The position numbers were made by a program, and so were the translations under genes. A stretch of 64,000 nt of DNA, taken from assembly GCA_015847255.1 (NCBI GenBank), contig JADLZK010008574.1, positions 124,001 through 188,000 on the forward strand. The letters run 5' to 3'. Position 1 is the stretch's first letter. Each line of letters opens with the position of its first letter. Shown here in pieces: positions 35,703 through 47,300 of the stretch. The DNA comes from Hyparrhenia diplandra. Its lineage: Eukaryota; Streptophyta; Magnoliopsida; Poales; Poaceae. A model generated the notes under the pieces. It saw only the letters and a program-made list of their open reading frames with translations, was not told the DNA's origin and did no database searches.

Positions 35703-38572
35703 CTTTGCCTGGAGCCGAAGACGTCGACGATGATGTGGCCGGATGTGCGCTCCACGAGCGTGTACCCGTACGCCGCGGCGGCGTACACCAGCGCCTGCTC
35801 GTCGGGGGACTCGCCCTGGTACTCCAGCACCCTCGCACCCGCCGCGGCGTCGTCGTCCACCGCGATCGGCACGATGGTGTTGCACGTCGCCAGCGCCAGG
35901 AAGAAGTCGCGGGCGCGGTCCGCGGTCGCGCCGACCCCGGACCCTCAGCAGCGTCACCAGCTTCGGGTCCGTCTTCACGGCAGTCTTCGGCCGCAGCACT
36001 TCGCCGTCGTCACCTGCTGCAAGGCGTAAGCGCAACACAGAAAAATGATTCACAGGTTCAGAAATTTGGGCGTTGCACGTTTTGAAACTGAGAAATTTGG
36101 CCAGGTAGTTGCTCTTTCGACCGTGTCAATAGTCCAGTCCAGGAAACCAATCGAATGATGACGATTCATCGTTATCGACTTACCGAGACGTCGGAATCCA
36201 TAAACAATGACAGATTAGATAGAATAAGTAATGGATTAGTTGGGAAGGTTTGGTAATTCCTATCAGGTAGGGATGTGGGCTAGGGCAATTAGCGACCCTA
36301 GCTACAATAATGTCGTTCGCGTGGTTGGACTTGGACCGTCTGGCAATTGGTGTTGCAAGGGAAGGGATGATCAGGACGGACGGTCAAATGCATGGGAACA
36401 AAAGCTGCAGCGATCTCATGGCCTTTTCAATCCACTCCCTGGGATTAAAAGAAGTGCCAAAAGTTTCAGAAATCTCAGCTTTCGTAGTATACGCACTGCA
36501 GGGAGAGGCTTTTGCCCGTGTGGGTCGAAAAGCGCACACGAAGTCTTATTGAAGCAGTGCCAGCACCAATGACGGAGAACAGTAAAGCGTGATGATGGCC
36601 TGTGAAATTGTCACAACATGGTCTAGAAGCCTGTTTGAATGAGCTAGAAGCCGCATTTCACAATCTCACAATCTCTAGTTGGTCCAAAGGGCCTCAGTTT
36701 GTGTCCAATACTCCAATGCAATGCAACCGGTGGACGGCGCATAGAGGAAACAGCGCTACAGTGGCAGCGGATTTCCAAGCTCGTGGGCTGGAAATCGAGC
36801 ATGGCGACAGTTTTAGCATTGCAACTGACAAGTGTCAGCGAAAAAGGAGTGTTTTTGCTTTGAAAAAAAATTCTGTTTGACAATGCTAAAACCGCCGACC
36901 TCGGTGACTAGTCAACCAAAGTGAATGAATGAGAATGTTCAACTGAACCAAGTAACTGAATAATGTCGCTTACCGATCACAGAATGGCCGTCGTCGGCGT
37001 CACCGCCGGCAGTGTCGCTGAAGTCTGCGCCGTGCACGCTGGCGCACCGGAACTCCATCCGGTTCTCGGTGAGCGTGCCGGTCTTGTCTGAGAAGACGTA
37101 CTTGATCTGCCCCAGGTCCTCGTTGATGTTGAGCGCGCGGCACTGGAACTTGGCCTGCCGCTTGTCGTCGAACATGTGCTTGTCCTGCACCATGAAGAAA
37201 GCCTGGCCGACCCTGACGATCTCCATGGAGATGTAGAGCGCGATGGGGATCATCACCTGGAACTGGATCACCGACTTCATGAACGTGAAGGCCACCTCGG
37301 CGGCCGTCCCGTACCAGTTGTACGTGCCGTCCGGTTTGTCCTTGTCGGAGAAGTCCCTCTTGCGGAAGAAGGGGATCACCCCGAGCTCGTCGCCGTGGTT
37401 GCCGAGCCAGATGCCCGCGAGCACCGTCACGACGGCGCACAGGAGGAACAGGACGACGGCGAGCATGATGGTCTCGCGGTTCATGTGCGTCTCCAGGCGG
37501 CTGCGCTTGGACGGCGCGCCGGAGCTGTTGAGCATCACCTTGGTCTCCCGGCCGGTGTAGACGGCCACGCCGACGGCCCAGGCCGTGTTCTTGAGCTCGC
37601 ACCCGCGGAGCACGATGTTAGACGGGCCGAGCGAGACGGCGCGGCGGCCGTCGAGGTCGACCGTGGCGAGGAAGCCGTAGATGTTGCGGTTGGGCCTCTC
37701 GCACTTGATGACCCCCGCCAGCGCCTCCGCCGGCGTGGGCATCGTCTCCTGCTTGGCGTACCGCGTCTTGAGGTTGGACTCGCCGTCCAGGTTGATGGTC
37801 TGCACGTAGGCGACGCCCGTGGGGTCGCTCGTCGACAGCAGCACCATGTCGCACGGCAGCGTCTCGTTGGCCACCACGCGCAGCACCTCCCCGACCTGCA
37901 CCTCCTTCCAGCGCTTGGGCACGAACACGCCGCCCACCAGCACGGACGCGGTGCGGTTGTTCTCGTTCTTGTCGGACCGGTGGCGCCTCCAGTCCTCGTA
38001 CGCGTCCTTCACCGCCGTGACGCCGAGCACGAACGCCAGCGGGAGGACCGACGCGGCCGGCGTGAGCACGCCGAGCTGCGGCACCATGTTGAGCGCCACC
38101 AGGACGAGGAAGTAGAGGTAGGCCACGCGGTGGAACTGCTCGTAGAGGTTGCGAGGGAGGAAGGTGAGCACGGTGTACTTGGTGGTGTGGATCGAGTTGT
38201 CGGGGATCCCGGCCGGCGGCGCGTTGGTGCGCTCGGCGTCGTTGATGTACACGAACCGGGCGTCCTCGTCGCGGAGGTCGCGCTGCGAGCCGGCGCGCTC
38301 GGACGCGGACCGCCTGGTGGACAACCGCCCGAGCCCGGCGGGGTGGGGGTCGCCGACGACACGGACCCGTCGCGGTGGAACCGCAAGCTCTCGAGCGACG
38401 ACGCGGTGGACTCGGGCTTGGAGGCCGACCTGAGGTTGCTGGTGGCGAAGGTGACGGACGGCGAGTCGGCCATGAGGGACCGCAGCGACCGCGACCGCCT
38501 CATCGAGTTGACAGAGGAGTGCCGTAGTATCGGCGACGGCACCGGGTCCGGCAGCCTTGTGGGGACGTCCAT
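35703..38572 (-). pseudogene. Truncated tandem copy of a P4-ATPase flippase (exons 1-2 only)
   Basis: Exon 1 is 38572-36974 and exon 2 is 36013-35703, with GT-AG junctions at the same places and phases as in the complete flippase at 24.8-29.1 kb. The N-terminus MDVPTRLPDP is longer than that of the neighbour. Present: RDEDARFVYIND, YEQFHRVAYLYFL, NLDGESNLKTRYAKQET, MIPIALYISMEIVRVGQAFF (PIAL rather than PISL) and FSDKTGTLTENRMEF in exon 1, and YQGESPDEQALVYAAAAYG in exon 2. The frame slips once near 38,336 (one base missing) and once in exon 2 near 35,935 (one base extra). The exon 2 donor CAAAG/GTACGT is intact, but exons for the nucleotide-binding domain, hinge and last six membrane segments are absent downstream. 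A functional pump cannot be made from these exons. Confidence 0.85.
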
Positions 38573-39630
38573 TCCTGGTGCTCCGCCGCTTCCTCCGTCT
38601 GTTGCGACGGCGGCAGCGGCGGTAATGGCTGTTCCGGTGGCATGCTGGTGCGCGCCTGGTTGGTGCTTGGTACGTACTCGCTGCCGCCAACTAAGCCGCG
38701 CGGCGCCCAGATAAGATTGGAATCTGCGATGTTGCAGAACAAGAAGGGATCGTCACTTGGTTTTGTCCTGGCTGGAGTTTACAAAGATCGTCGATTGGTC
38801 GTTTGCAGGGGACTGGCGGGGAGTTCGAAGGGGAAGACGCTCTGCTGCTTCTTGCAGGAGCGGGGGGAGAAATCAGGGTGTGGAGAACGGCACGTGGATG
38901 TCTTTGTGGTGCAGGCCGGGAGAGGTTAGTCAGAGGTGTGCGATACGCCGATACAGGGAAGCTGCTTCAGGTAAACAAAATCCTCCTAGAAGCAGTCAGT
39001 GGATGGCTGCAGCCTGGCGGGCGCACGAATTGACCAGAATGCGTCAGCGTTTGATTTTGCGTCTGCCCTGGCTGCGCGTGGACACGGTTCACGGCATTTT
39101 GAATACATGTATTATGTATAGGAGTATAGAGCTACCGTCTCCGTTCCAAAACTGTACTCTTCCGGTCAAATTTTTTTTTTTGCCATAAGATTCATCAATT
39201 ATAAAAAAGAAAGGAATGGAATATGCTTCCGCCACGCCTCCAGCACGGTCCCTCAGGCACATCAAGCTCGTCCTCGAGCAATGGATCAACGTCGGCCCAG
39301 CTAAGTTAGGTTGTCTATTACACGACTAATCGTCATTCGTCATGTACACATTCTGCTAGTGCGCCCAAGAAGTGTGTCGATGTAAAAAAACTGTTTTTTC
39401 ACAGCCTTAATACAATGATGCGCAAACGTTTTACATATTCAAGAACAAAAACATTAAATTATACCATAAAAGCATAAGTTGGAGATCATTTGTTAAATCA
39501 CCGTTCTTCGCTTGTTAAATCATTTAGGGCCTATTTGGAGGGGCTCCTTGCGGCTTCGACTGCTTGGTTTCTTAGTATGTTTGGGTCAGAGCCGGAGTCG
39601 GAGCCGTTTCAGCGGGTGCACATTGATCTA

Positions 39631-39893
39631 TACTCCCTCCGGGTTGGTATTAGAAGTCGTTTTTGGACAAGGTTTGGGTCAAACATCGGGAATATAAATC
39701 ATCAATAACTTTTAAGTTGTTGAGTTTGTAAATGTAAAAATTATATGAGTAGATTTGTCTTAAAAATACTTTGATAAAAGTATACATATATCACATCTTC
39801 ATAAATATTTTTATAATAATAAGAGGTCAAAGTTGTATTTTGGAGACCGTGTCGTTGTCCTAAACGACTTCTACTAACATCCCGAAGGGAGTA
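39631..39893. mobile_element. Stowaway-like MITE
   Basis: Left CTCCCTCCGGGTTGGTATTA and right CTAACATCCCGAAGGGAG form an inverted pair bordered by TA. The arms extend inward (AGAAGTCGTTT paired with AAACGACTTCT). About 259 bp. Confidence 0.85.
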
Positions 39894-40220
39894 CAGCAGA
39901 ACAATGTTGTAAGAAATGTGCCCAGCGGTCAATTAGTTTAGAAACATACAAAACATCTGCCTAGTTGTATTAAAAAACTATACTCTGGAGGATTATAAGA
40001 ATATATTAGCCAAAGTTATGTATGGAAGATGGTCCAAAGTCAAATAAGATAAGTATGTTGGACTAGATGGAGTAAGTCATCTTAGTTTATCCTAAGTTTT
40101 TTTAAAAAAAAAAACTTTAATAAAGTTCCCAAAAAAATGTATGAACATCTTCGATTAAGTTCACTATGAAATATATGTTTTAGTGCACTAAAATGACTTA
40201 AGACTAATCTAAAATGACAT

Positions 40221-40442
40221 AGGGCCTAATTTAGATCGATGGAGCTAACATTTAGCAACAAATAATTAGCTTCTTTGGTCCAAACGGGTCCATATAATAG
40301 TTTAGCTAGTTGTTAGCTGAGTGCCAACTAACAACTACCTCACTACTTGGACAAAACCAGGTAATTGTTAACTGGATAATATTAATTGTGAGCTATTAGC
40401 TAGCTAACTATCAGCAGCTAATAAATTCAAACAGTGCCTTAA
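40221..40442. mobile_element. Probable Tourist/hAT-type MITE
   Basis: The ends AGGGCCTAATTTAGA and TTCAAACAGTGCCTTA resemble the GGGCCTGTTTGG ends common in grass MITEs. The interior is rich in AGCTAAT and ATTAGCT motifs that pair with each other. Target duplication unclear. Confidence 0.55.
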
Positions 40443-41407
40443 GTTTCATAACGAACGATAGTAAAAGAGAAGCTTCACGCTACCAAAATGAGGAATATGT
40501 TTTCTCAAAACTAAAATTTTTGAAAACCATGACCATCAAAGGTTGGATACAATTTTACTACTAAAAGAAATCTAAATTATCTTGCATATGTCAATATGAA
40601 AATAATGTAAGATAATCTTATGTCTTTTTTTTTTTATGAAACTGGAGGGGTAGTCTTATGTCTTTAAACTGCATCTATAAATTAGTGTAAAAGTATTATA
40701 CATTTTGATTACACAATCCCACTATTTTGATTACACAATGCCACTATTACTGTAAAAGCAACTTTTAACGTCTTAATGCAAGCTATGCACATCATCTCAC
40801 TTAAATTCATTCCAAATTCTTCTCAATTTCCGTAGCAATGTGTGAGGTATCTAGTCTCCTACAATATTGGTGTCAACTAAAATTAATACCCAGTATAAGA
40901 AAGCTAAAATTGATAGACTGTACATGCATCGATAACATAAGAATAGAGGAAACGCTGTAGGATAATAATATAACAATAATGGTGCTACCTATATCCTATA
41001 AATCAAGAACACTACTGCCGGCACCGATCTTGTTCCCACTTTTGATTTATTGGTGGCAGGAAAAGACATTATTGTACTGTGGCGATACTGAAACATTCAG
41101 CGGGAATCTGTGATAAGACCAAAGTGGCAATACTTTAGCTATTTATTTACCAACTGGATAGAGTGTACTTCCACTGTCTAGGTGCAGCTGTGTCTTGTGA
41201 AAACTACTGGAAGAAAACACCATGGACAACGGACAAAACTACTCAATATCCGTACCATTTTAAACAAGTCATTCATTCCTTCAAACAATGTAGACCAGCC
41301 GTTAAAATAGAATCTCCATTTGATTTGAAGACCGTGCCAATCCTTGAAGCAGCACGAAGTGATTTGGGGCGCTCGTAAATGATCTGCGTTCATCTCTACC
41401 ACATAAT

Positions 41408-41655
41408 TACTTCCTAGTCTCTACGCTTATATGAACGAATATATATAATTCTCACCTGAACGATTTAAAATTTAACTAAAATCACATAAAAATTATTGAT
41501 TATATAAATAAATAAAACATCATTAAATTAATTATCACATATATTTTATAATAAATATAGTTAAATGTTAATACTTATTTACAAAAACTTAATCAAAGTT
41601 AAACTAGTTTGATTTTTATATTAATTTTATGGGTTTTTTTTTGACAGAGGAAGTA
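41408..41655. mobile_element. Probable Stowaway-like MITE, diverged ends
   Basis: Left TACTTCCTAGTCTC and right GACAGAGGAAGTA form a weak inverted pair around 244 bp of AT-rich DNA. Confidence 0.5.
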
Positions 41656-43369
41656 CAGGATGACAAAATACAGTCATGCCGTCATGGTGTATTCCTTGGA
41701 ATTGACTACTTGAGCCCATTTCACTTAAATGGATGCGTCATTATCTCGGTGCGCTTGGTCCACAGACAATTCCTACGACAACACCGCACCATGGCTTCTA
41801 GAGGATTAGAAAATGAACCTGATGTAGTAATATAGCATGGAAGCTTCTGAATAACGGGGTCATGGCCTATGTCAGCAGAAAGCCGGTGGTAGTCACACGA
41901 CAACATGTTCAGATTCTTCTTCCTCGAGAGTCAGCCGGACATGCATCAGGGTCACGGAGGCTAATAACGGCAAGACTCCAGGTATTCTCGCTTCTAGAGA
42001 ATGGGTGGGTCATTCGAGACGGCTACTGGTGCCGTTTAAACCCTGTTTGGTTTCTTTGCTTATCTTCAAACACGAGAGATAGTATGGCCCAGTGGCCCAC
42101 CACCTGTCTATAGGTGTTTCTGTTTCAAGAATGCCCACCTCTGGCACCTGTCGGGGTTGTAAAATTAAGATCAGCTGAGATTTGGAAGGACAGGAGACCG
42201 TGATGTTTTGGTTCCAGTGTGCAAAACGCCTGGCTGCATTCGTACCTGCACCTCTCACGCACGGTGTGTGGTTTCGCTGCAAGTCAAAGCGTAATATCTA
42301 TCCATGGGCGAGCTGCGTGCACATCGGGATGTTTCTGTATAATTAATAATTTTTTTAAAAAAATCATTAAAACGTGCTCATCTCGCTGGTTCACCGCTAT
42401 GCAGGCATGCAGCCGAGTTTGTGCACGGAGGCTCCTCTCGGTCAAGCCGGCCATCAGCTCCCGCGAATCAGCGAGGGCTGGGTCTCGAAGACTTTTTTTT
42501 TTTTTTTTTGAAAATCCGCAGGCGAATAGTGCAAGGAGCCGTGTACAGGCCCTGGGCCGGTTCCCGTTGTTCACAGTCATAGTGTGCATGAGCTAACCCT
42601 CCAAAGCCCAAGGCCTAAAGCCACCAGCCCACCACTCCGGGGGCATTCGGTGTCGAACGTCGACAGCGACGAGAAAAAGGATTCGCTGAATCCACAAAAT
42701 ACTAGCACCTCCAGTCCCAACTACTTGCTCCAAATAATTCTCCAAAAGTTGCTCAAAAAAATAATTCTTCAAAAAAAAAAAAAAACTACTCGCTCCTAAT
42801 TCCAAAACGAACGCGTCTTTGTTGTTGTTACGACGCCAACAACCATGCCCTCGTCGGCGGGAAGATCTGCTACAGTGCTACGGGTGAATCAAACACCTGT
42901 GGATCAATTTAAGGCAAGCAGGGAAGAGGAGGTGCCCCCTGAACTCCGCCCATTGACGGCATGTTCTAATAAAGTACGGCTGCACTGTACGGCGTGGGTA
43001 GCACGGTACTGGTAGCATGTGCTCACGCTGCACATGTGACCAACGAGCAAAATATTGAGTAAAGTAGGGGGAATTGATCATCAATTCTATACCTCCAATT
43101 GCTCAAGTCAACATGTGAACAGAATCAAAGCATAACATAGGCCATAGATTACTGTAAGGATCCAAAATACACCTCATAGTTAGCCAATGGTGGGTGCAAC
43201 AGGCAATGCAAGCAGCCTCCATACAGAGCCCCGACTGGCTACTGCACAAGGATGCCGAGTTTTTCGCATGCTATTATAGGTTTAGGTTATACTAAATATG
43301 ATAACTGATGACATGCATAGAGAGTATCAGGAGGGCACACAACATATACTCTGTGCCACTAAGTTCTAG

Positions 43370-46217
43370 CTACTTCATGGGCGGGTCATGCTTTGGCTCT
43401 TGCTGTCGATGGTCATCCTGCTGACCTGAAGACGAAGTCGACCCAACCCTGTTGAAAACCCTGCCGCCAAACAGCTCCTTCCCGATCCTCGATTTGAAGG
43501 GAAACTGCTTCTTGAAGCGGTTATGAACAATGAGCTCCCCGCCACGCCCGCACGATAGCAGAATGGTTCCTCTTCAAGCCACGATCACTGCAAGGAGGAG
43601 GGTTTACGCTGCTGCTGCTCCCACCAGCACCACTGCCTGACGAAAGGTTCCTGCGAGCAGACCGGAGGGCAACGTGCAGAGGTTCTGAGAATGACACATG
43701 CCCTTCGTCTTCAGTGGCTCGCGTGCATAGCGGGCAGGGTGGATCATGGACTTCTGTCTTGGGAGTGCTTTCCTCCAAGCAATCCGCGTGGAAGGCATGT
43801 CGGCAAGGCAGAACTGCTGCTACTGGCATGTCGGCGTTTCGAACAATCCGGTTCGAGGTCCAGGGTGATTTCTGGCGCAGGAATCTCTCACACAGCCCAC
43901 ACTTCAAGAACCTCACCGAGCTTGTGGGAGATCTCTGGGACTCAATACTGATATGATCTGAAATGTCAATGGCATCTCCATCGTATCCAAAATCATAACT
44001 GCTGGCATTGCTCCATCTGAACCCTTCCCGTCTTGAGCTTGTGTTCGGTTCAGGTGAAGCCTCCATCTTCCCAAGTTCATTTAGTGCATTGTGGAACTTG
44101 AGCTCTGGACTCGCCAAGCTGCGACGCCACAGAGGAGAAGCCAGGCTGTCATCACTTGGTGTCGCTCGCCCAGCATTAGTAACCTCGAGCATCCTGCACG
44201 CTTCTGATTCTGACACAGGATTCCGGAAGACAAGTGGGTAGACTGGTTTAGACATGAAAGAACGCCTGCCCATATGGTTGCGAGGTAGATATGGGGCTGG
44301 TTGTTTACTAGACGACGCTAGCTGGCTTGATTCTGAAAATGGGGATGCAGAACTGAAACTGCTTGTGGCAGTCAGTGGCCTCTGCAGCAGATGAACATAA
44401 AAGTCAGAATTGTGATTAGCAGACTGCAAAATTATTTATTAGTTGCATTAGATCTATGCCCTTTGTCAAAGGAATGTGGAGATAACACATAGAAGGCGAG
44501 ATGTAGCTTACCTCACTTGACTGAGGATAGTCAGAAGTTTCTGGTCTTGATCCTGGTTCAATGAGTAAAGCAACTGTTAATTCAACAGGAAGATATCAAA
44601 GGAATACAAAAAACACAGGAATGTCTCAGTTGCCTCTACAATTGTGTAGGATTATAGGAAAACATCTAGTAGTCATGAATGAAGGGGAAAAATGTGGCAT
44701 AGCAAGTATTTGACTTGCATACCATATCAATGATCAATCTCCAATGTAACAATGTTTATAATAAAGAAAATAGAACTACCCAGTAGACTCAGTTGAAAGC
44801 AAACATTGAGAACAAGGCATAATTAACATATCCAAACATATAAAACTTAGTCATACGGCCAACAATGCATATAATGTATGAAATAGTAATACACCCAATC
44901 CAATGCAAACATTATAAGCAACAAGAGTGTATGACCATAAAAGCACAGTTGGAGATCCCTCTGTTCCAAACGTAGGCCATGTCAGTTTTGTCCCAAGTCA
45001 AACTTCTCTAATTTTGGACAACTTATAGGAAAATGCACCAACATCATCAAAATTAGTTTCATTAGATCCACCATGAAAATGTCTTGACAGTACGTTTACT
45101 TAGTACTATAGATGTTAATATATTTTTCTAGAAAAATGGTCAGACTAAAAGAGGTTTGGCTTAGGACAAAACTAAAACAACATACATTTTGGAATGGAGG
45201 TACGTCTTAACACAAAGAAGAATATTATGCAAAAGAACTTTGTATTGAACCAAATTTGTTTTAAAAGTAAATAACAAAAGGCATAAAAGATACAATAAAG
45301 AAGCCTACTCTTATTTGGGCTTAAACACTGTTCAATCAATGCAAAACTAAATGCATGCTGACTTGCTAAGCAACAGAGCATGTATAATATATGAAAAGAA
45401 TAGCACATCCAATAGAATAGAAAATATTATAAGAATGAGTTTGTAACCATGCAAGTCCAGTAGGAAATAGGTGGTAAATTGAATAGCAGCTACACAAGTG
45501 GTTAATAAAGAATCAAAATATAGCTTTACAGTCCCCCGACTGATAATGGAATGAGGAGGCATGTTTGCAAAAGAATCAAAATTTTCGAAGTAGATACAAA
45601 AATTGTGGAAGATTGACTAAACAAGGAAGATATTGCATTTTTTTTCCAATCAAATTAAAGTGTGTTAGTCTTTCCAGTGGAAGCGTATAATTCAGTCTAA
45701 CAAACAAGTTACAATTTAATGAAGAGATAACCATATAAGAAAATAGAAAAAAGGGTTAAGCTGCTAAGCTAACAGTGATTTAACATATGAAATGAAAAGT
45801 ACATACCTCCTGCAGGGGGTAGAGAATTCACGAGATCAAATCTTTGAAGAGAAGGTGTCCAGCGTGGAGCCTGAAGGCTGTCAGCTGGACTCCCAAAAGT
45901 AAGAAAGTGCTCCATCAGACACAGAATGATGGTGATTGAGGTACTGATCACTGCCAAATGCACTTCTGCTTCCTTTGCTATGGGATGATAGTGAAGAAAC
46001 ATAAGGTGGGTGATCATGAGGAGCATCATGAACTCTGTGGGGCAATCCATCCGACGAATAGCGGCAGTCCCATCTCCTTGACGTTGGAGGAGAGAAGCTT
46101 GAGTTTATGCGCCAACGAGGCTCAGTAGGATCCATAGAACGATCTCTGCTTGCAGGGTCAGACTTTGTCCCATGTGGCCTAGCGGCCACGCAGCAAAGAG
46201 CACCCGTCTTGACTAAT
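43370..46217 (-). CDS. RING-finger protein (putative E3 ubiquitin ligase), frame-disrupted
   Basis: Probable RING-type E3 ligase of a plant-specific, serine-rich family; substrates unknown. Blocks: about 46217-45807 (GALCCVAARPHGTKSD, FSPPTSRRWDCR, SVSDGALSYF, then SPADSLQAPRWTPSLQRF), a 41-nt exon 44552-44512 (RPETSDYPQSSE), and 44381-43370 (RPLTATSSF, RRSFMSKPVYPLVFRNP, SPLWRRSLASPELKFHNAL). The RING reads CGLC-ERF, then LPCRHAFHADCLEE and PPCPLC, a C-x2-C, C-x-H-x2-H-x2-C, C-x2-C pattern. Breaks: an extra T in TTTT before GGGAG (about 45,893) and an extra base in a G run near 43,540. The second gives stop at 43521, while the neighbouring frame stays open to TAG at 43370 (KKQFPFKSRIGKELFGGRVF). 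The codon before GALCC is ACG, with an in-frame TGA just upstream, so the start is missing or lies in another exon. An intron contains a MITE. Confidence 0.75.
44956..45201. mobile_element. Stowaway-like MITE inside an intron of the RING gene
   Basis: CCCTCTGTTCCAAACGTAGG on the left and ACATTTTGGAATGGAGG on the right, with paired sub-terminal text (TTTTGTCCCAAGTCAAAC against TTTGGCTTAGGACAAAAC). Confidence 0.75.
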
Positions 46218-47300
46218 TTTGGCAATCACGCGCAGAGACTATTTGCTTATTATGTTTGGAAAGCTTGAATGGAGCAAAGGGGAATTATACACCGATTGAA
46301 GAAAATGAATTGGGTCACCTATGCACATAGAAGCATGTCAGTGTTGTCAATAAGAAGATAAACAGGGAAAAATATCATCTGAAGAAAAGTCTCCTTTTCA
46401 GGGGTAATGAACATGCTATTGTCTCCAATCAACAAGGATGCAGAACAGTTGAACAACTCCATTGACAGTTAGGCCACACCGAACCACTACGGTGCTATAG
46501 AGCTTCTATGTACATCAGGTGAGCCACTACTGTTCCATAGAGCTTCTATATACATCATTCCGTAAAGCTCCTTTTTTTGGTAATATTTCATTGCGACAAG
46601 GTTTAGTAGTAACTCCCACAAGTCCACAACAAGTTTTTTTTTTTTTAAGTCCACAACAAGCTTGCGTGAGTTAAATCTAATCAAGCGACTCCAACCCAGT
46701 TCTAGAGGCGTAAAATAAACGGGTTATATTTTCTTCTAGTTGTTCTATTCGCACCAAAATATTTCCATTCCTCTGCGGTCAGTCGGCCACCGATGCCCCC
46801 TATTCAACAATAAATCCCCCGTGCAGACTGAGAGCTAGTACTCAGCTCCCAGTCCGATAAACCACCAACCCAATCCAACAAACTCGTCCCGTAGAAGACA
46901 TGGGCGTGGCGGGTGTGCACATATACACCCGATGATTTTTGCAAGAGCTCAGTAGGTATCCATCGTGTACTACGTATATACCTGCGGTCAGATCCGAATA
47001 CGAATAGCTTGCGCTAGGGTTTGGGGCGTTGGGTTGCGCACAGCAGGATGGGAAGAGAAGGGGCCGGGCATACCTGGTACGTGCTCGTCGCCGGCGAAGA
47101 CCTGGCGAAAGGGCGGCCGCACTCGCCCAGTCGTCGCCACGAGGAAAGAAGGGTGGGGAGAGAGAAAAGAAAGGGAGGAGGAGGAGAGAAAGGTGAAGGG
47201 GGAGAAAGGGAAAAAGGCGAGCAGAGTGAACGCAACGGAACGAGTAGAGTAGACTATTCTGTTTCCACGGCAGAGGGACGCCCACAACGCCCGCGAGTCA
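46218..47300 (-). promoter_or_regulatory. Probable 5' UTR exon and promoter of the RING gene
   Basis: On the minus strand a GC-rich, pyrimidine-rich segment (about 47,280-47,075) ends in ACCAG/GTATGC, a good donor. An acceptor-like AG precedes the first coding block near 46,218. This fits a 5' UTR intron, common in plant genes, but no transcript evidence is available. Confidence 0.4.

Larger units (their letters stand above)
38573..43369. other. Intergenic DNA with several MITEs
   Basis: 38,573-38,750 is the presumed upstream region of the truncated flippase; an ORF here (38,500-38,742) reads MPPEQPLPPLPPSQQ and could be an alternative N-terminus in another frame. The rest is AT-rich with the MITEs listed separately. 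ORFs near 41.2-42.6 kb carry no domain. Confidence 0.4.

Noticed and set aside
37176..38714. 512-codon ORF on the plus strand
   Set aside because: Antisense to exon 1 of the truncated flippase; composition reflects the GC-rich complement.
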